DNA from: Piscicola geometra
Taxonomy: Eukaryota; Annelida; Clitellata; Hirudinida; Piscicolidae
Length of the DNA: 64,000 nucleotides
NCBI GenBank assembly: GCA_943735955.1
Contig: OX030957.1
Coordinates: 8,028,757 to 8,092,756, forward strand
Direction of reading: 5' to 3'
The position numbers and the translations under genes were made by a program. The notes beneath the pieces are model-generated. The model worked only from the letters and a program-made list of their open reading frames with translations. It was not told the DNA's origin and did no database searches. Numbering within the stretch: the stretch's first letter is position 1; every line of letters starts with the position of its first letter. Shown here piece after piece: positions 15,835-38,650 of the stretch.

Positions 15835-16845
15835 CCATTCCGTCCTACATCAAATTGAAATCGACACTAACAAGACTTGCCATTTAATTGAAAGTAACAT
15901 TAGGAAATGTAAATACTTTGTTTAATCTGGTGTAATGCATTAGAAGGCCTCATCATTCCGTCAACTTTCGAAATTATTTTAACTTATTTGTAATGGTCGT
16001 TAAAATCATAATTAAGAATATTTTTTTATTTATCTTGATGATAGTAGCCAATGTGAATCGGCATTTGAAAGCATTAAGGATTCGTTTAAAAAGAAAAGCT
16101 TCTTACATATCACCCGACCTATAAATTAGAAAAGTTATCTCCATTTCTAGGACAATTATAATACTTTTAACTAATTTGAATTAATTCAAACGGAATTTTT
16201 CGTCTTGCTTTGCTTACTTATCGTTTATTAATCATACTTTTGAAGCCATTATGGAACGTTGTTCGTTTATTACCTCGAATTTACAGTTACTTCAAGTTTC
16301 TGTGGAAAGGAAATATTGCATAGAGTTCAATAGGTGTTTGCCATCAAGCGGAGTAGTGCTCAGAAGGAGTGCTGATTATGCTGGCGCCCATGCGAGCAAG
16401 CCTCTCGACCCTGGTTAGGACTTGCTAACAGACTTTGAGACTAGCAAGGAAGGGCGTGTCTAAGGAAGCTTGATCATTTGAATGGGGCTGGCATGGGGTC
16501 TTTCACGATTACAAATAGTTCCGATGTGGTATTTAAGCATGCTACTCGCAAGTTGAAGCAGTGAGCGAGGGGACAGCTATGCAATGGCGGCTTCTCAAAA
16601 GTTCAAGAAACGAAGAGCTTCACTCTTTAGATGCATTCCATGTGCTGAGCCAAGCATTGTAGTCCGGAATGAACTCAAATTACGATTACATGTTGACCTT
16701 CCGTAAAATTCGACTTATCTTTTTCAAATTCGGTTAATAAATTCCTAGAATAACAAGAGCATATTCAACGCTGGCGCAATGTCTGCGAAGCAAATGCACG
16801 CACGAGCACACAACGACGACGACGAGGAGGCAGCAGATGAGGCTT
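15835..16845. other. Convergent intergenic region
   Basis: AT-rich spacer between the 3' ends of cyclin H (plus) and the secreted acidic protein gene (minus). It should hold both 3' UTRs. I see no further gene. Confidence 0.5.
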
Positions 16846-19800
16846 TCACCCGCTCACAGCAGCGCCACTCAGCCCCTCGAGCTTCCGTTTCAGCCTCCGT
16901 ATGACGTCATAGCAGTCCCGCAGGAAGGAGTAGTCTCTCTCGTGACGCTGCGTGTTGCTCTTGACGGGCGTCAAGGAGGCCTGCACGCTGATTCGTCGCT
17001 GCTTCCTGCTCACGTGTCTCTTTCTCTTCTCTGCTTTCACAAGTCCATTTTTTCCATCTTTAATTTTTGTCTTTTTAATTTTTTTGTTTCTTTTCATCAC
17101 TTGATCGTCCGTTCCTTTTAGATGTATCTGTCTGCTATGTTCGTTCGCTTTGTAGTCAGTCCTTTCTGTCTTAGCACCTTCAAAATCATTCTCCTGGTTT
17201 CCTAATGAACTCTCGTCAAAGGCTTCATTTTCTTGGTTTTCCTTCTTCAAAATGTTTTCATATCCTCTTCCTAACTCCTCCATCTCGCCTTCTCCAGCAT
17301 CCACCACACCACGCATCCATTCTTCTCCAAAATGTGTTCTTCGTTCTATTTTCTCATCATTGGAAAGCAAAACATTTTTTTCACGATTTTTTTCTTTCAT
17401 GTTTGTATTCCCTTCTGGATGATTTTTGCTTCTTTCGAATGTCTTTTCAGTGCTGCTGCGAGTTCCGTGTTGCTTTTCTTGCGAGGAGGCGAACAGATAA
17501 ACGTCGCATAGGATGTTCTGCAAGCCGGCCTGTGAATGATTTTGAGCTAAGTGGTTTTTAGACGTCTTCCCAATTAAAGATATTAAAAATTCAAAATATT
17601 CTTAATTGAAAAAATCGAATAAAAAACGGATTCAATATTTTTCTAAATTGCCGTGGCATACTCATTTCGAATGAACTATATTAATTTCTAGAAAAGGGCA
17701 TCAAACGTTAGAAACATATCCATTAGTAACATTCAAATTAATTGCTTTATAACTCAAAGAAATCATGAATGATGCTCTGCTGCTCTGTAAGGAGATGTGT
17801 TCATTAACTCATTCGTTTATAAGCACTTTGTACTGAGTATTCAAGTTTGAGTTAAACTTTAAAAAGAACGAATATCTCATTGATTGATTTGATTTAAATT
17901 TCGATTATTTTATCACTATTATAAGTTTTTAAAAATAATGGTTTTGAGACTCAGAAATCTATTTAAATAGTCTTAGAGCGTTTTAAAGAAAACTTGTTGA
18001 GGTCAGTGGCGCAGGAAACTTAGTGAGTTTAAAAGTTTCTAAAACAAGAAATTAAAACCGTTGTGTTGAGTACCTGAATACAAAAGTTGGTTGAGAATTG
18101 ACTATTGAAGGTTTGTGAAAACTGCAGTCAATGTGAATTAAATATGCAAACTTTGTTTAAAAATTATATTTAGTGAATATTGGAACTCATTACTGTCTAA
18201 CTTGACTTAAATTCTTTATATACTATTTTTAAGAGTTTGAAGTCATATTTTTTCAAAAAATTTGTTGTAAAGCGCTTTTGTATTTATTAAAAAGCGCTAT
18301 ATGAATAAGTTTGATTGATTAATTGATTGAATACGTTGTACACACGCTTTCGAGAAACAACCTCCTGGTGGAAGACGAGGTTCCTGTACTGGTGGGTGAA
18401 GGGATGGTGCTCCAGAAGTGATGCTGCTTCCTCGTTTGCCGTCAGCTGCAGCAAGGTCGCCATCTTTTGCAGGTTCCAATAAGTCAGGCCTATCCAGTTC
18501 TGTCGCCATGGAAGGATATCTCAACAAGGAAATGCTAGTTGGGTCAGTAAGCTTATTTCTCCTTCATTATTTGTATTGCGTTTTAAAAATGAATTACGCA
18601 ATTGAATAATTAATAAAACTAAATTAAAATGTGTTGTGTCTGCTTAAACAAATATGGTTAAAATTATAAAGTAGAAAGTAAACTTTAAATGTTTAACAAA
18701 GAATATATATTTAATCCGTCACTTTGTATCTTTGGCTAGATAATACGTGATCAAACGTAGGTTGTGATGCCGGTAATTGATGATAATTTAAGTTTTGTCA
18801 TAAATGTATTTTAAAATTTTGCTTTTAGTCACTTCTTGTTAAGAATAAAATTGTTGCCTTAATAAATAAAAGCTGTAAAATGTTAGCAAACAATTTAATG
18901 ACTTGAAATTGACATTTTTATTTAATGTTCAATTAAAGACATAATTAATTTATTTTATTGATGAAACTGAATATTTACTTTTCAGACTTATAATTAATAC
19001 ACAAATAAAATAATTAGACTAAAAACTTGAAAAAATCTTAGTTAATATTCGAAAATTAATGAAGGAATAAAGTTCTACAATGCGACCACGTTCACCTGCA
19101 GGGATGTGGGAGAGTGTTTGGAAGCTTCCACCACGTCTGCCATTCCGTTGTAGACTCCTCCCACTTTGCCAAACTCTGCCGCTGACAGAAATTCGTCGAA
19201 GCGTCTCGTCACCTGGAAGTTTGTCGTCGCTGTCGATGCACTACTATGCAGTATTCAGAATACTCTATAGGTATTCTTATACAAACTAATTTGAAAAGAA
19301 TTTCATGCCGAAAAGAAAGAAATCTCCTGTGCTCTCTCGATGATGATGATGATGAAGAATTTAAAGAATAATAAAAATCTATGGCGGTTGCTAAGTATTC
19401 TTCGAATGATCCCACTTTCAAGTCATAATCTTCCTTGCGGGAGACTTGCAGCAAGGAGGCTCAAGACTGACATTTTTTTGCGAGCCAGACTCAACTGTAA
19501 AGCCGTTCGAGGAGTGTGCGTGAAGATGCGGACTTCGATATTTCAATATAAAAAGTATTACTTGGACAAGACCAAGGTGCTCAGAGTGTCCGAATCATGA
19601 TTTTTTTTTTGGATTTATATTTTCTAGCAAACTCCGTCACTACTGGTTGCCTTATTCGATGTGACGGTGAACTGTTGTGGAAAACATAAAACTACAGAAG
19701 TGAAGAGGCTCCAGTGTGACTTTTATTCGCTCATAAGGAGTTACTCTTCTGTAAAGATGACGAGCCGGATAGACGTTTAAGTCGAATGCACTTTACGAAT

Positions 19801-21598
19801 TAATACATGCCTTTAAAAAGTTCACTTTTTTCGAAAGTGAAGTTGAGATATGTCGCATATATGGTATTCAGTCGATATAACTGCAAAGAGAAGAATCATT
19901 TTTTGTTCTTATCTCCTCAGTCCACGTCACTCAACACTGACGACCCTCCGACCTGCCGTCCTCTCAGACTCACTGCTGATTGCTCAAGCATCAACTCAAT
20001 TTCGTGCTGTATCCATTCAACTCCTCACATGTCTTCGTGTTTTGTCTGATAATCTTTCCTGCTTGATCATCTTTAATGCCTTTTTTATTTCTTGCTTTTT
20101 AAAATGGCTAATTTTGGCTCACTCAATTTAAATGTAGCAAATAGGTTTTAAAAATAGCATAAATTGATTCGAAAGCACTGGCACGACAACAGCACACTTC
20201 CTCGAAGCCTCCACTCACCACTGAAGCGAGCAGTCGCTTGAGCATCTCGGCATGCAGCGACAACTTCTCTTCCATCCTCTCCTTGAACTCTTCCCCTGTC
20301 GCAGTCTGCGTCTTGGCGGCCTTCAACTGACGTACCAAGGTCATGAGGTCAAGGTCGTGTGTCCTTGAAGGACTCAAGATGCAGGGGTTGTGGTCGAAGG
20401 TGAGTAGGTGACGCAATAGATGTTTTCTCGGTTGATGCTCACTTGATGGAGTGTTTTCATTGTGTTGCTTCATTGTTTGGTTGTGCGCTTTAAGATTTGT
20501 TTGTTTTGGCGTTTGATTATGACGGTTTCGATTATGATCGTGATGGTGTTGATTATGATCATGATTGACATTCTCAAATAGGTCTTCGTTTCGAGAAAAG
20601 TTCTTGAATGGTGTTGATATGACATCATCATTATCACCATCTTCATCATCATCATCAACAACAACATCGACTGAAAACCTTTCTTTAGTTTTACCGCCAT
20701 CATCATCATCACCATCTTTGAGAAAGTATGACCATTCATCCTCATTCTTCCGTACGGCATCTTCTTCATCCTTCATGATGCCATCATATCCACCCTCCAA
20801 GTCATCACCCCCATGCTCCACGTCCCCACTACCCTCCTTAGCATCATCATCATTACCGCCACCATCCTCACCATCATCACCATCATCATCGTCATCCCCT
20901 ATCCTTCCATAGTCACTCACTCCTTCGATCTCTCCACTATCTGAAGCATCTGGTCGGACCGAGGGTGCATTCTCTGCGTTGAAGGTCGCCATCGAGGCAA
21001 CAGTTTCACTTTGGTGCCCATCGTCGGCGTGCTGGTCGTGGCCTTGATCACTTCGCCAATCATTCTCCTCTCTGCTGATTCCGACTTGATTATTTTCTAT
21101 GTTCTCGTCTTCTCCGAGTTTGTATCTGTTGTGTGTGTCGAATGTGTCAGCACCTGCTACATACTCGTCGAAGGACTTTTCGCGGTCATTTTGCATGTTG
21201 TTAGGATAGTCGTTGCTGCTGTTAGGAGTGAGTCTTGAGGTGTGGTGGAACAAGAGACTGTTCTGGTCGTCTTGTTGCGCACTGTACTCATCGCTCGTCA
21301 GCCTATCTCCCTCGCTCCTCGCATCCTTCTCAGCCACCCTGAAGTCACCGAAGACTCTCCCAGGAGAAAGGTCCTTGTCACTTGTGAGTATCTGCTGCAT
21401 GGAGAGGTCAATGTTGTGATTGTAGTTGGAGTCATCACTGGTCCTCCATGGATGTGCCTTGGAGATGACCAGCCCCTGCAGCAGAATGAGAAGGAGCAGC
21501 TTCATCATCATCATCATTACCACGTGGACTCTCGGGCACATCTTTCCAGATATGCTTTGTGGTTGCTGTGGCTTGTCACTTGACTTTAAACCTCGCAT
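16846..21598 (-). CDS. Secreted acidic protein of unknown family, four exons
   Basis: Exons in transcript order: 20219-21598, 19096-19212, 18335-18463, 16846-17529. All three introns are phase 0 with GT-AG ends, and the exons join to 2310 nt (769 codons plus stop). Near the N-terminus there is a Met-rich start followed by MKLLLLILLQGLVISKA, a clear signal peptide; the true start may be the ATG at 21598 or an internal Met nearer this segment. Then comes a long disordered, strongly acidic region with Asp-rich runs encoded by GAT repeats, and a His/Asn-rich stretch. The end of exon 1 and exons 2 to 4 are helical: DLDLMTLVRQLKAAKTQ, FDEFLSAAEFGKVGGVYNGM, KMATLLQLTANEEAASLLEH, and near the C-terminus DYSFLRDCYDVIRRLKRKLE. 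A Lys/Glu-rich linker with many dibasic sites separates the last two. I do not recognise the family. The exon structure and signal peptide make a real gene very likely; the function is unknown. Confidence 0.65.
17530..18334. other. Intron 3 of the secreted acidic protein gene
   Basis: AT-rich intron. It holds a SINE-like tail at 18268-18330 and nothing else that I can name. Confidence 0.5.
18268..18330 (+). mobile_element. SINE-like 3' tail, family B
   Basis: GTAAAGCGCTTTT, then AAAAAGCGCTATATGAATAAG and a GATTGATT-type tail. It is related to the minus-strand copy at 10352-10395 and sits beside the donor of the exon at 18335-18463. Confidence 0.5.
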
Positions 21599-22890
21599 CA
21601 AATGCTTAATAACTTTTCTCGTGCAACATTTTATTTGAATTTTAAGAATGAACCAAAGAAATGGTTATTTTCTTTAAATTGACTCAATTTCAAAAATGTT
21701 CAATCATGATTAAATGCACAAAAGGTATAAATAGTCTTCATTAATTGAAGAAATAAGCGCTTTTTTGTTTCCTGACCGCTTGACTTTTGACTGTTTAACG
21801 CTTGCAGGGGTTCACTTTTATAGACGTCCTGGCGTGTGGGCGCATGGATGTCTGTGTGTCGTTTTGTATGTCTGTGTGTCGTTTTGTATGTCTGGGTGTC
21901 GGTTTGTATGTATGTGTGTGGTTCTGTATGTGAGCTTCTGCTTTGTCTCTTTTATTGTGTTTGTGTGCGTAAAGAAGCACTTAGTGACGATAATGAGTGA
22001 AAGTGCTTTTGCCTTGATGCTGTAAATGGCCATTAAGATTAATTTCAATTCTAAAAATACTTCATCGAATTAACAAAATCTAAAGCGTCTCGACAAATAT
22101 CGACTGAAGAATCGAGAAAAACAGTTAAAAAAGTAGCCTCTCGACTTGCTGAGATGGATGCTTCTGCAGCCTTTGTCTAAATCATCAGGAGCAAACACGT
22201 AAAGCTGATTGCGTGGCACAAAGACAACAGTTTCAGAGGCGGGTGTGATGGATAGAAGGGAGTTTTTCTTCTTCAGAGACCCTCAACCAATACTCATCCC
22301 CATTATGGTGTTTTCTGTACAAACCCACTCAAGCATTTTAAAGTTTCTTTTACTGAGACCATCATGAAATATTTCCTACTCGTGTCCCTTTGAAGTACAG
22401 ATTAATTCGCTATGATAACGTGCATCAATGCTCGCAATAAAAATGTCCGTCTAATTATTTCATATTTTTAAATATTATTTTTTCACTCTAACCAAACAAA
22501 GATATCTATAATCTATCACGACAACACCCCTCCAAACATCGTCCTGGAAGAAGGACACTCCGCTTCCTTGAAACTCGAATGCTTTGTCAACTTGAAAGAT
22601 CCGAATTTTTCAAGCATTCAGAAGGCGAGAGTGATAAAACGAACAGTTAAGGGTTTGAACAATCACAAATCGAGTGGCTTTTCTGTTCTTTGCGTTGTGA
22701 CGTTCTCAAAAGACAAATATTTTTTTGACAGTTTTTCGAAATAGTTTTTAATCGCACATCAAAGTTCTTTTAGATATCATCTTTTTAGATATGAGGTTAA
22801 TTTGAAATTTTATTTTATTCAAATAATAAAAGAATGCCAATTTATTTTTTAAATGATCACATTCCAAAAAATTCAGCGAAGTTAGTTCAG
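21599..22890. promoter_or_regulatory. Divergent region between the secreted protein and tetraspanin genes
   Basis: Contains the upstream region of the minus-strand secreted protein and presumably the 5' exon(s) of the plus-strand tetraspanin. A possible coding exon at 22499-22645 is listed separately. There is an imperfect repeat of GTCTGTGTGTCGTTTTGTAT-like units near 21845-21935. Confidence 0.35.
22499..22645 (+). CDS. Possible upstream exon of the tetraspanin gene
   Basis: An open stretch without an ATG, beginning after an AG acceptor (CAAACAAAG) and usable up to a GT donor after AAGG near 22645. It reads for example NIVLEEGHSASLKLECFVNL. If spliced there in phase 1, it joins in frame to the exon at 22891. 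Composition and codon use look coding and the surrounding intergenic DNA does not. It could belong to the tetraspanin or to another gene; no start codon was found. Confidence 0.3.
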
Positions 22891-25547
22891 AGAAGAGCGG
22901 TGGAGGGAAGGACGTGGTGACGGAGGAAAACTACGGCTGGTACCTCAAGCAGATGGGCTTGATGAGCAAGATGAACACTCGTCGAGTCCTCTTCATCTCC
23001 TTTTGTGCCTCCCTCAGCCTCTTCATCGTTTGCAACTTCTTCATCTTCTGTCTCCTCCCCTTCTCCAACGACTACCTGCCATTCTTGCAGCTTGATGCAT
23101 CCTTCGGGAAAGCCTTCCTGCTCAAACTGCTTCTTTCCAGTCTCTATTTCCTGGGGTTTATCGTCTCGCTGGCTTCCTTCCTGGTCGTTTGGTCACTCCT
23201 CCTCGCTGACTTTCCCAACCAGTTCACCAACAAACTCATGGTCTCACTGGCCCTGGTCAAGGCTTTTCTTTTCCTTCTTCTCTTGATGAGTGTCGCTTGT
23301 GTCATCGTCATCACCTCTTCTATAGCCAGCATTGACGATGTTCAGGTTTGTGACACTCATAAAAGATTTTAAAACTTCTTTTAAAAAAAATAGATTTTTT
23401 CTTTTGAAGGCAAGCAATGAAGATAAAACAAATAAACAATTTAAACATATTTTTCGGTGAATACTTTAAAAACTAACTCATCATGTTTCAGAGTTCCGTG
23501 AAGCTAGCCTTGATGAACTACCAAAACGATTCAAGAACTAGGAAAGCCTTCGACCACGTTCAGTCGACCTTCCGTTGCTGTGGCAACATGATCTACAAGG
23601 ATTGGTTCTACATTGACTGGCACCAGGAAAACTTTATCCCACTAAGCAGCAGTATCAGAAGCAACCACAACATCACCAGCATCATGTACACGAAGGTTCT
23701 AGAGGATTCTTTCAAAATTTTAATTTCATAGATAACTTGTATTTTATTTTTGAAATTTTCTAAACTCAAAAATTTTCATACGCAAGCATATTCCACATGC
23801 TTGCTACAGTCAGTGCCCCTGAGCTGCTGTGATGCCAGAGTGAGGGCCCCCTGCAACAACCAAGAAACCTCAGATTTGTCGCCCTTTGCCAACACTGCTG
23901 AAAAGGTTTTGACGATCTTCGAGAAAGGTGGGTTTCATTTTAATAAACTAAATTCATAAACTTTCAAACAAGCACCATTATTTATATATTTTAAAAAAAT
24001 ATTTTGCTTTCCTACATACTTTTCCACATCCAGGCTGCTTCGAAAGCTTTCGTGAGGCCTACCTGGACTTTCTGAAATCCTCCCTGACTCCTCCTTTGTG
24101 CGTCTGCTTGTCTCTGTTGCTGATCCTCTTGTGCTCCCTCCAGCTGGTCTCCACCAGAGGCCACTTCCTGGTGGAGGTGCAGCCAGGAAGCATATTCCAG
24201 ACAGGCTCTCTGGTCACTTGGAAGAAGCCAGATGAAGAAATTGAAAAGATAAAAAAGAAGTTCGAAAAAGAGTCTGCAGCCGTTTCCAAGCTGCCTCCAA
24301 TCATCAGTCCTTCCGACTCATCGTTAGAAACTTCGTCCTTGCTGCCACAGAAAGCTGTTGGAGCTTCCAGTGACCTCTCTTCCTCTTCTGCCAAAACTAC
24401 TTCCACTTCTTCTTCCAGAACCCCTGCCACTAAAACTCCGCCAAATACTTCAGCCCATCTCACAAAACCACCAAGGAAAGTCAGCTTTGAGACACCTTCT
24501 TCACCAACTTCAACACCCACCAGTTCAGAGCCTGCGCCACAAACCAACAGAAAGACTTCTCGAGGGCCAAATATTGCAGATGATCCTTCTGGCAGAACCG
24601 ACAAGATGGCCATTCCTTCCACAAGCCTCTCAGATTCATCCAGTCGTCCACTTCACAATATGAAAACTTCGAATAATAATTCAGGTAAACTTGAAAAAAG
24701 CATTAACAACGTTGGTTTTCAAAGGGTGAAGAATGAATGGAAAACCAGTAAGCCTTTAGAGGTTCTAACGTACAAAAAAAATGAAGGCTTGAACAAGCAG
24801 TTGAATAAAAAGTATAATGATAAGGGCCATAGAAAATCCTTGTCGCAGACTGCAAAGCTATCCAGTGGTATCCCCCTCTCACCGGAGTTTAACACATGCA
24901 AAAACAATTATCCACTGAGTAAAAGAATACCTGACAGTCTCAATAGCACAAACAATAAAAATAAAAAGAAAAATCCAAAATACAGTGAGTTTTCTTTGAT
25001 GGAACGGAGTAAATTGCCGTCGAATAAAGCTAATTATGACTCGAATGGAGATATTACTAGAACAAATGACATTGAAAACACACTGCTAAAAAAAGAATTC
25101 AGAAAATGGGATAATGAAAGTACTTATGAAAAAATAAGAAAAGACCTATTTGCAGGTTTTCATATTAGAGAAAGCAAGTCCAATGATTTTAAAACTAGAA
25201 AAGATTCTTTGATCAAAAGGAAAGCCCGTAGTTTTAATAATGAAAATGAAAATAAAAAATTTGTGCCTGCATTGAATTATCAAGATTATGAAGAACCGAA
25301 ATTTTTGTCACATGGACTTAACCAAGCTAAGCAGACTTCCAAAAATACAGACAAACACTCCTCTCATGAAAAACATAAAAACTATGCTACTTCGAAATAT
25401 TATTCTACAAATTTTCCCCACCATGATAGAAATGTTTGCAGGTCACAACTCTCCCACAAAAGTTATATGCTACCACTTCTTGCAGATTCTAGTGCCGATG
25501 AAACAGCTTTCAGAGACCAAAGAGATCTGATATATCCTAAACTTTAG
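22891..25547 (+). CDS. Tetraspanin of the peripherin-2/ROM1 type with a long C-terminal tail
   Basis: Exons 22891-23345, 23492-23695, 23810-23927 and 24034-25547, phases 0, 0 and 1. Four membrane segments are visible: one after MNTRRVLF, a second after GKAFLLKLLL, a third after NKLMVSLALV, and a fourth in PPLCVCLSLLLILLCSLQLV. The large extracellular loop carries the tetraspanin CCG motif in the form typical of peripherin (FRCCGNMIYKDWFYIDW), then VPLSCCDARVRAPC and a final GC. Vertebrate peripherin-2 and ROM1 shape photoreceptor disc rims, and invertebrate relatives exist. Two features are odd. There is no cysteine at the position of peripherin-2 Cys150. The cytoplasmic tail is over 450 residues, Ser/Thr/Pro-rich and then Lys/Asn-rich, against about 60 in peripherin-2. 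The start codon is uncertain: the exon is open upstream of its first ATG (22953), so an upstream exon is likely. Confidence 0.8.
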
Positions 25548-25815
25548 GACCTAAATACTTGAGGTTAAAGTGTATATTGAAAATTATGAAAAAATTGATA
25601 AATACTTTTCCAAATTATCAATTTTTAATTATGATTAAAATCTTGTTTATTAAAAACTGTTTTTTACATTTAATAGATTAGTCAAAATTTTCCAATTTTT
25701 CCCACTGAATTTTAACCGAGTTCACTCTCTATGGTAGCGATAAAATTCCCTGAGCTTTCAGTTTTATTTAATATTCTTTAATAATTAAAGTTTAATTGTG
25801 GAAACAAATAAAAAG
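25548..25815. other. Short same-strand spacer between tetraspanin and TP53RK
   Basis: 268 bp from the tetraspanin stop to the TP53RK ATG. It is AT-rich with acceptor-like CAG and AAAG ends shortly before the ATG. It must hold a 3' UTR and a 5' UTR unless the two genes are transcribed together. Confidence 0.5.
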
Positions 25816-26626
25816 ATGGAAGTATTATTAGCTCAAGGGGCAGAAGCCAGAGTATTTTTGTCTGAAATAGCTGGCAAAAAAACTTTAGTAAAAGAGAGAT
25901 TTTCAAAGAAATATAGACATCCAGAACTGGACAAGAAGCTAAATGATGAGAGGACTAAGGCAGAGGTTCGATGCATTGTCAAGTGTAAGGAAAATGGTGG
26001 GTTACTTTTACTAGTATTAGTTATATTTTCAACCATAGTTATTTTAGAATTCACTAAATAAATAAATAACTTTTAAAAGTCAATTTTTGAGTAGATAATA
26101 AATTGTTTGGTTTTTTTTAAACCAAACATTTTTCCACACAGGAATAAAGACGCCTGCTTTGTACAGTGTTGATATGGCTAGCCACAAAATATACATGCAA
26201 TACATGGAAGATGTAGTCACAGTCAAAGATTATCTATTAGAAGTTGAGAAAAGTGGAAATTCATCTGATAAAGTGTCAAATATCAAATCCGTGACAGAAA
26301 ACCTAGGCAGAATCATAGCTCAAATGCACAGCCTTCGCGTGACCCATGGAGACTTGACCACTTCAAATTTCCTGATCAATCCTTCTACACAAGAGGTCTC
26401 AGCCATCGACTTTGGCCTCAGTCAGCTGAACAGCTCGGTAGAGGACATGGCAGTGGACTTGTACCTCCTCGAGAGGGCCTTGTTGTGCACGCACACACGC
26501 CTCGAGGGCCTTGTCGACGATGTTATCAGTGCATACAACTGTGTACCTCACAAGAACACTGTGAATGTTGGCAAGAAGTTGGAAGAGGTGAGGATGAGGG
26601 GCAGGAAGAGGACCATGCTTGGATGA
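25816..26626 (+). CDS. TP53RK: TP53RK / Bud32 kinase (KEOPS complex)
   Basis: Two exons, 25816-25996 and 26142-26626, phase 1 intron with GT-AG ends; 221 codons plus stop (human 253, which has a longer N-terminus). This is the small atypical kinase/ATPase of the KEOPS complex, which makes the t6A modification of ANN-decoding tRNAs. Visible: the glycine-poor ATP-binding start GAEARVF, the lysine in TLVKERFSKKYRHPELDKKL, the catalytic loop HGDLTTSN at residues 129-136, the metal-binding DFG at 150-152, and the family's nearly invariant C-terminus RMRGRKRTMLG. The start is chosen at the ATG that begins MEVLLAQGAEA, the usual family start. All catalytic residues look intact. Confidence 0.97.
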
Positions 26627-27144
26627 ATCCACCCTCAAAACTGCTGTATTCTGTGACAAATTCTCATTTAAACAATTTTCATTATTATATTTGTAAAAGA
26701 ATTGCAAAACTTCTGAGTGTATTTTAATTCAGTTGATTAATCCATTGGAATCACTAGGACCTAGTGACTAGGTAGATGAAGGAGTATGCATAACAATGAA
26801 CCAAAACCAAGAAGCAAAGTACGCGATGAAGCGGTGGTTTTTGATGATGATGATGATGATGATGACGATGCTTAAGACTTAAGTTAGAAATTACGATTTA
26901 AAATGGAAACAAATGAGGGGAATGGTTGCAGAGAAGGAACGAAAACAAATGAGGAGTGCATGAAAGGCTGGCAAACAGCTGACGACTAGTGAACGCAATG
27001 ACTGACAAACTGATTGACTGAATTGAACAAGATTGCTTGGAATGATGAGGATCTGGCAATGAGATCAAGGCAATACAAACAAACTAATATGCATGCATGC
27101 ATGAGTGAGTTTTTCAACTGCATTGAGGGTGTACCACACACACG
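26627..27144. other. Convergent spacer between TP53RK and kinesin
   Basis: 518 bp with a short GATGATGAT run near 26845-26870. It holds the two 3' UTRs; no gene seen. Confidence 0.5.
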
Positions 27145-37566
<10,422 letters not shown>

Positions 37567-38337
37567 TTTTCAAAATTAATTTTAAAAAATTTAAATAAAT
37601 TAAATGTTAAAATCTATTCGTTTTATTCAAGAATTTGATATGTCGAAATCTGATCTAAGTAGGAAAGACTTGTATCGAAATTATAGGATACTGAAAACAA
37701 AGTATCGAAATCCTTTTTTGAAAAGTGACATTTCAGGTTAAACTAAAACTAAAAATAATTAATATAAGTTTTTAAAAAGTTGAATAATTTATAGTTTTTA
37801 CTAAATATTATGAATAATTTAGTTAAGTATGAAAATGACTTAAAACGTTGTATTTTTCTCTGTCCCAGAGTATATTTCACAAGTTTTTAAAATCATATTT
37901 TTCTTAATATTTCATTGTCATCTGATTAAAATAGTTGAATTTTTTTTTCTAAAACGCAATCATTGAATTTCACTGGAAAATCTAAGTAAAAGACATTGAC
38001 GTGCATTTCTCTTCGCCCATCTGCAAAAACTCATAATTTCGATGGGTATTTTACTAGAGCTCATATGCAATTCATATTACACAAACTTAAAATGTAAAAC
38101 GTCTCTTCATTGCAGCTTTTCATGCTCCAAACGTTGCAACTGAAATTCGTTCATAGCACTAGCCATCAGTGTTCTTTTTCTTCTTGGTAAAAATAAAAAC
38201 ATGAACAACCATGCAGTCGATATATTTCGTGGTGGTGCTTAGTAAAGAGACTTGTCTACATTGATTTCTTGTTCTAGATGGTGTCTTACTTTCTCGTACA
38301 GGTATGACACCTGCCCAACGCTCCTGGGTTGGCCGTT

Positions 38338-38398
38338 ATATATATATATAATATTATATATTAAATATATATAATATATATACATAATATTATATATG
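38338..38398. repeat. (TA)-rich palindromic stretch
   Basis: Alternating TATATATA, ATTATATA and AATATATA runs that can fold back on themselves. Confidence 0.7.
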
Positions 38399-38524
38399 TG
38401 TTCTTCCGCCCTTTGACAGCATTTAATTTTCGTACTGCAGGGTAAGCCAGGTACCCTCCACACCAACATATCAGAATTATCGTGACAAGATAGTAAGAAA
38501 GTCGGTTTAGTAGCTGAACACCGA

Positions 38525-38650
38525 TCATCATAATCATCACCACCATCATAATCATCATAATCATCGTTATCATCATAATCATCACCACCATCAAATTCAT
38601 CGCCATCATCATAATCATCACCACCATCATAATCATCGTCTTCATCTTGA
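38525..38650. repeat. (ATC)n/(ATA) trinucleotide repeat
   Basis: Repeated ATCATCACCACCATCATAAT-type units. Confidence 0.85.

Noticed and set aside
19209..19454. 81-codon minus-strand frame just upstream of the exon at 19096-19212
   Set aside because: It is out of frame with that exon and includes a TCA repeat. The phase-0 acceptor at 19212 gives a consistent gene without it, though it might be an alternative exon.
24059..24622. 187-codon minus-strand frame
   Set aside because: Antisense shadow of the tetraspanin tail exon.
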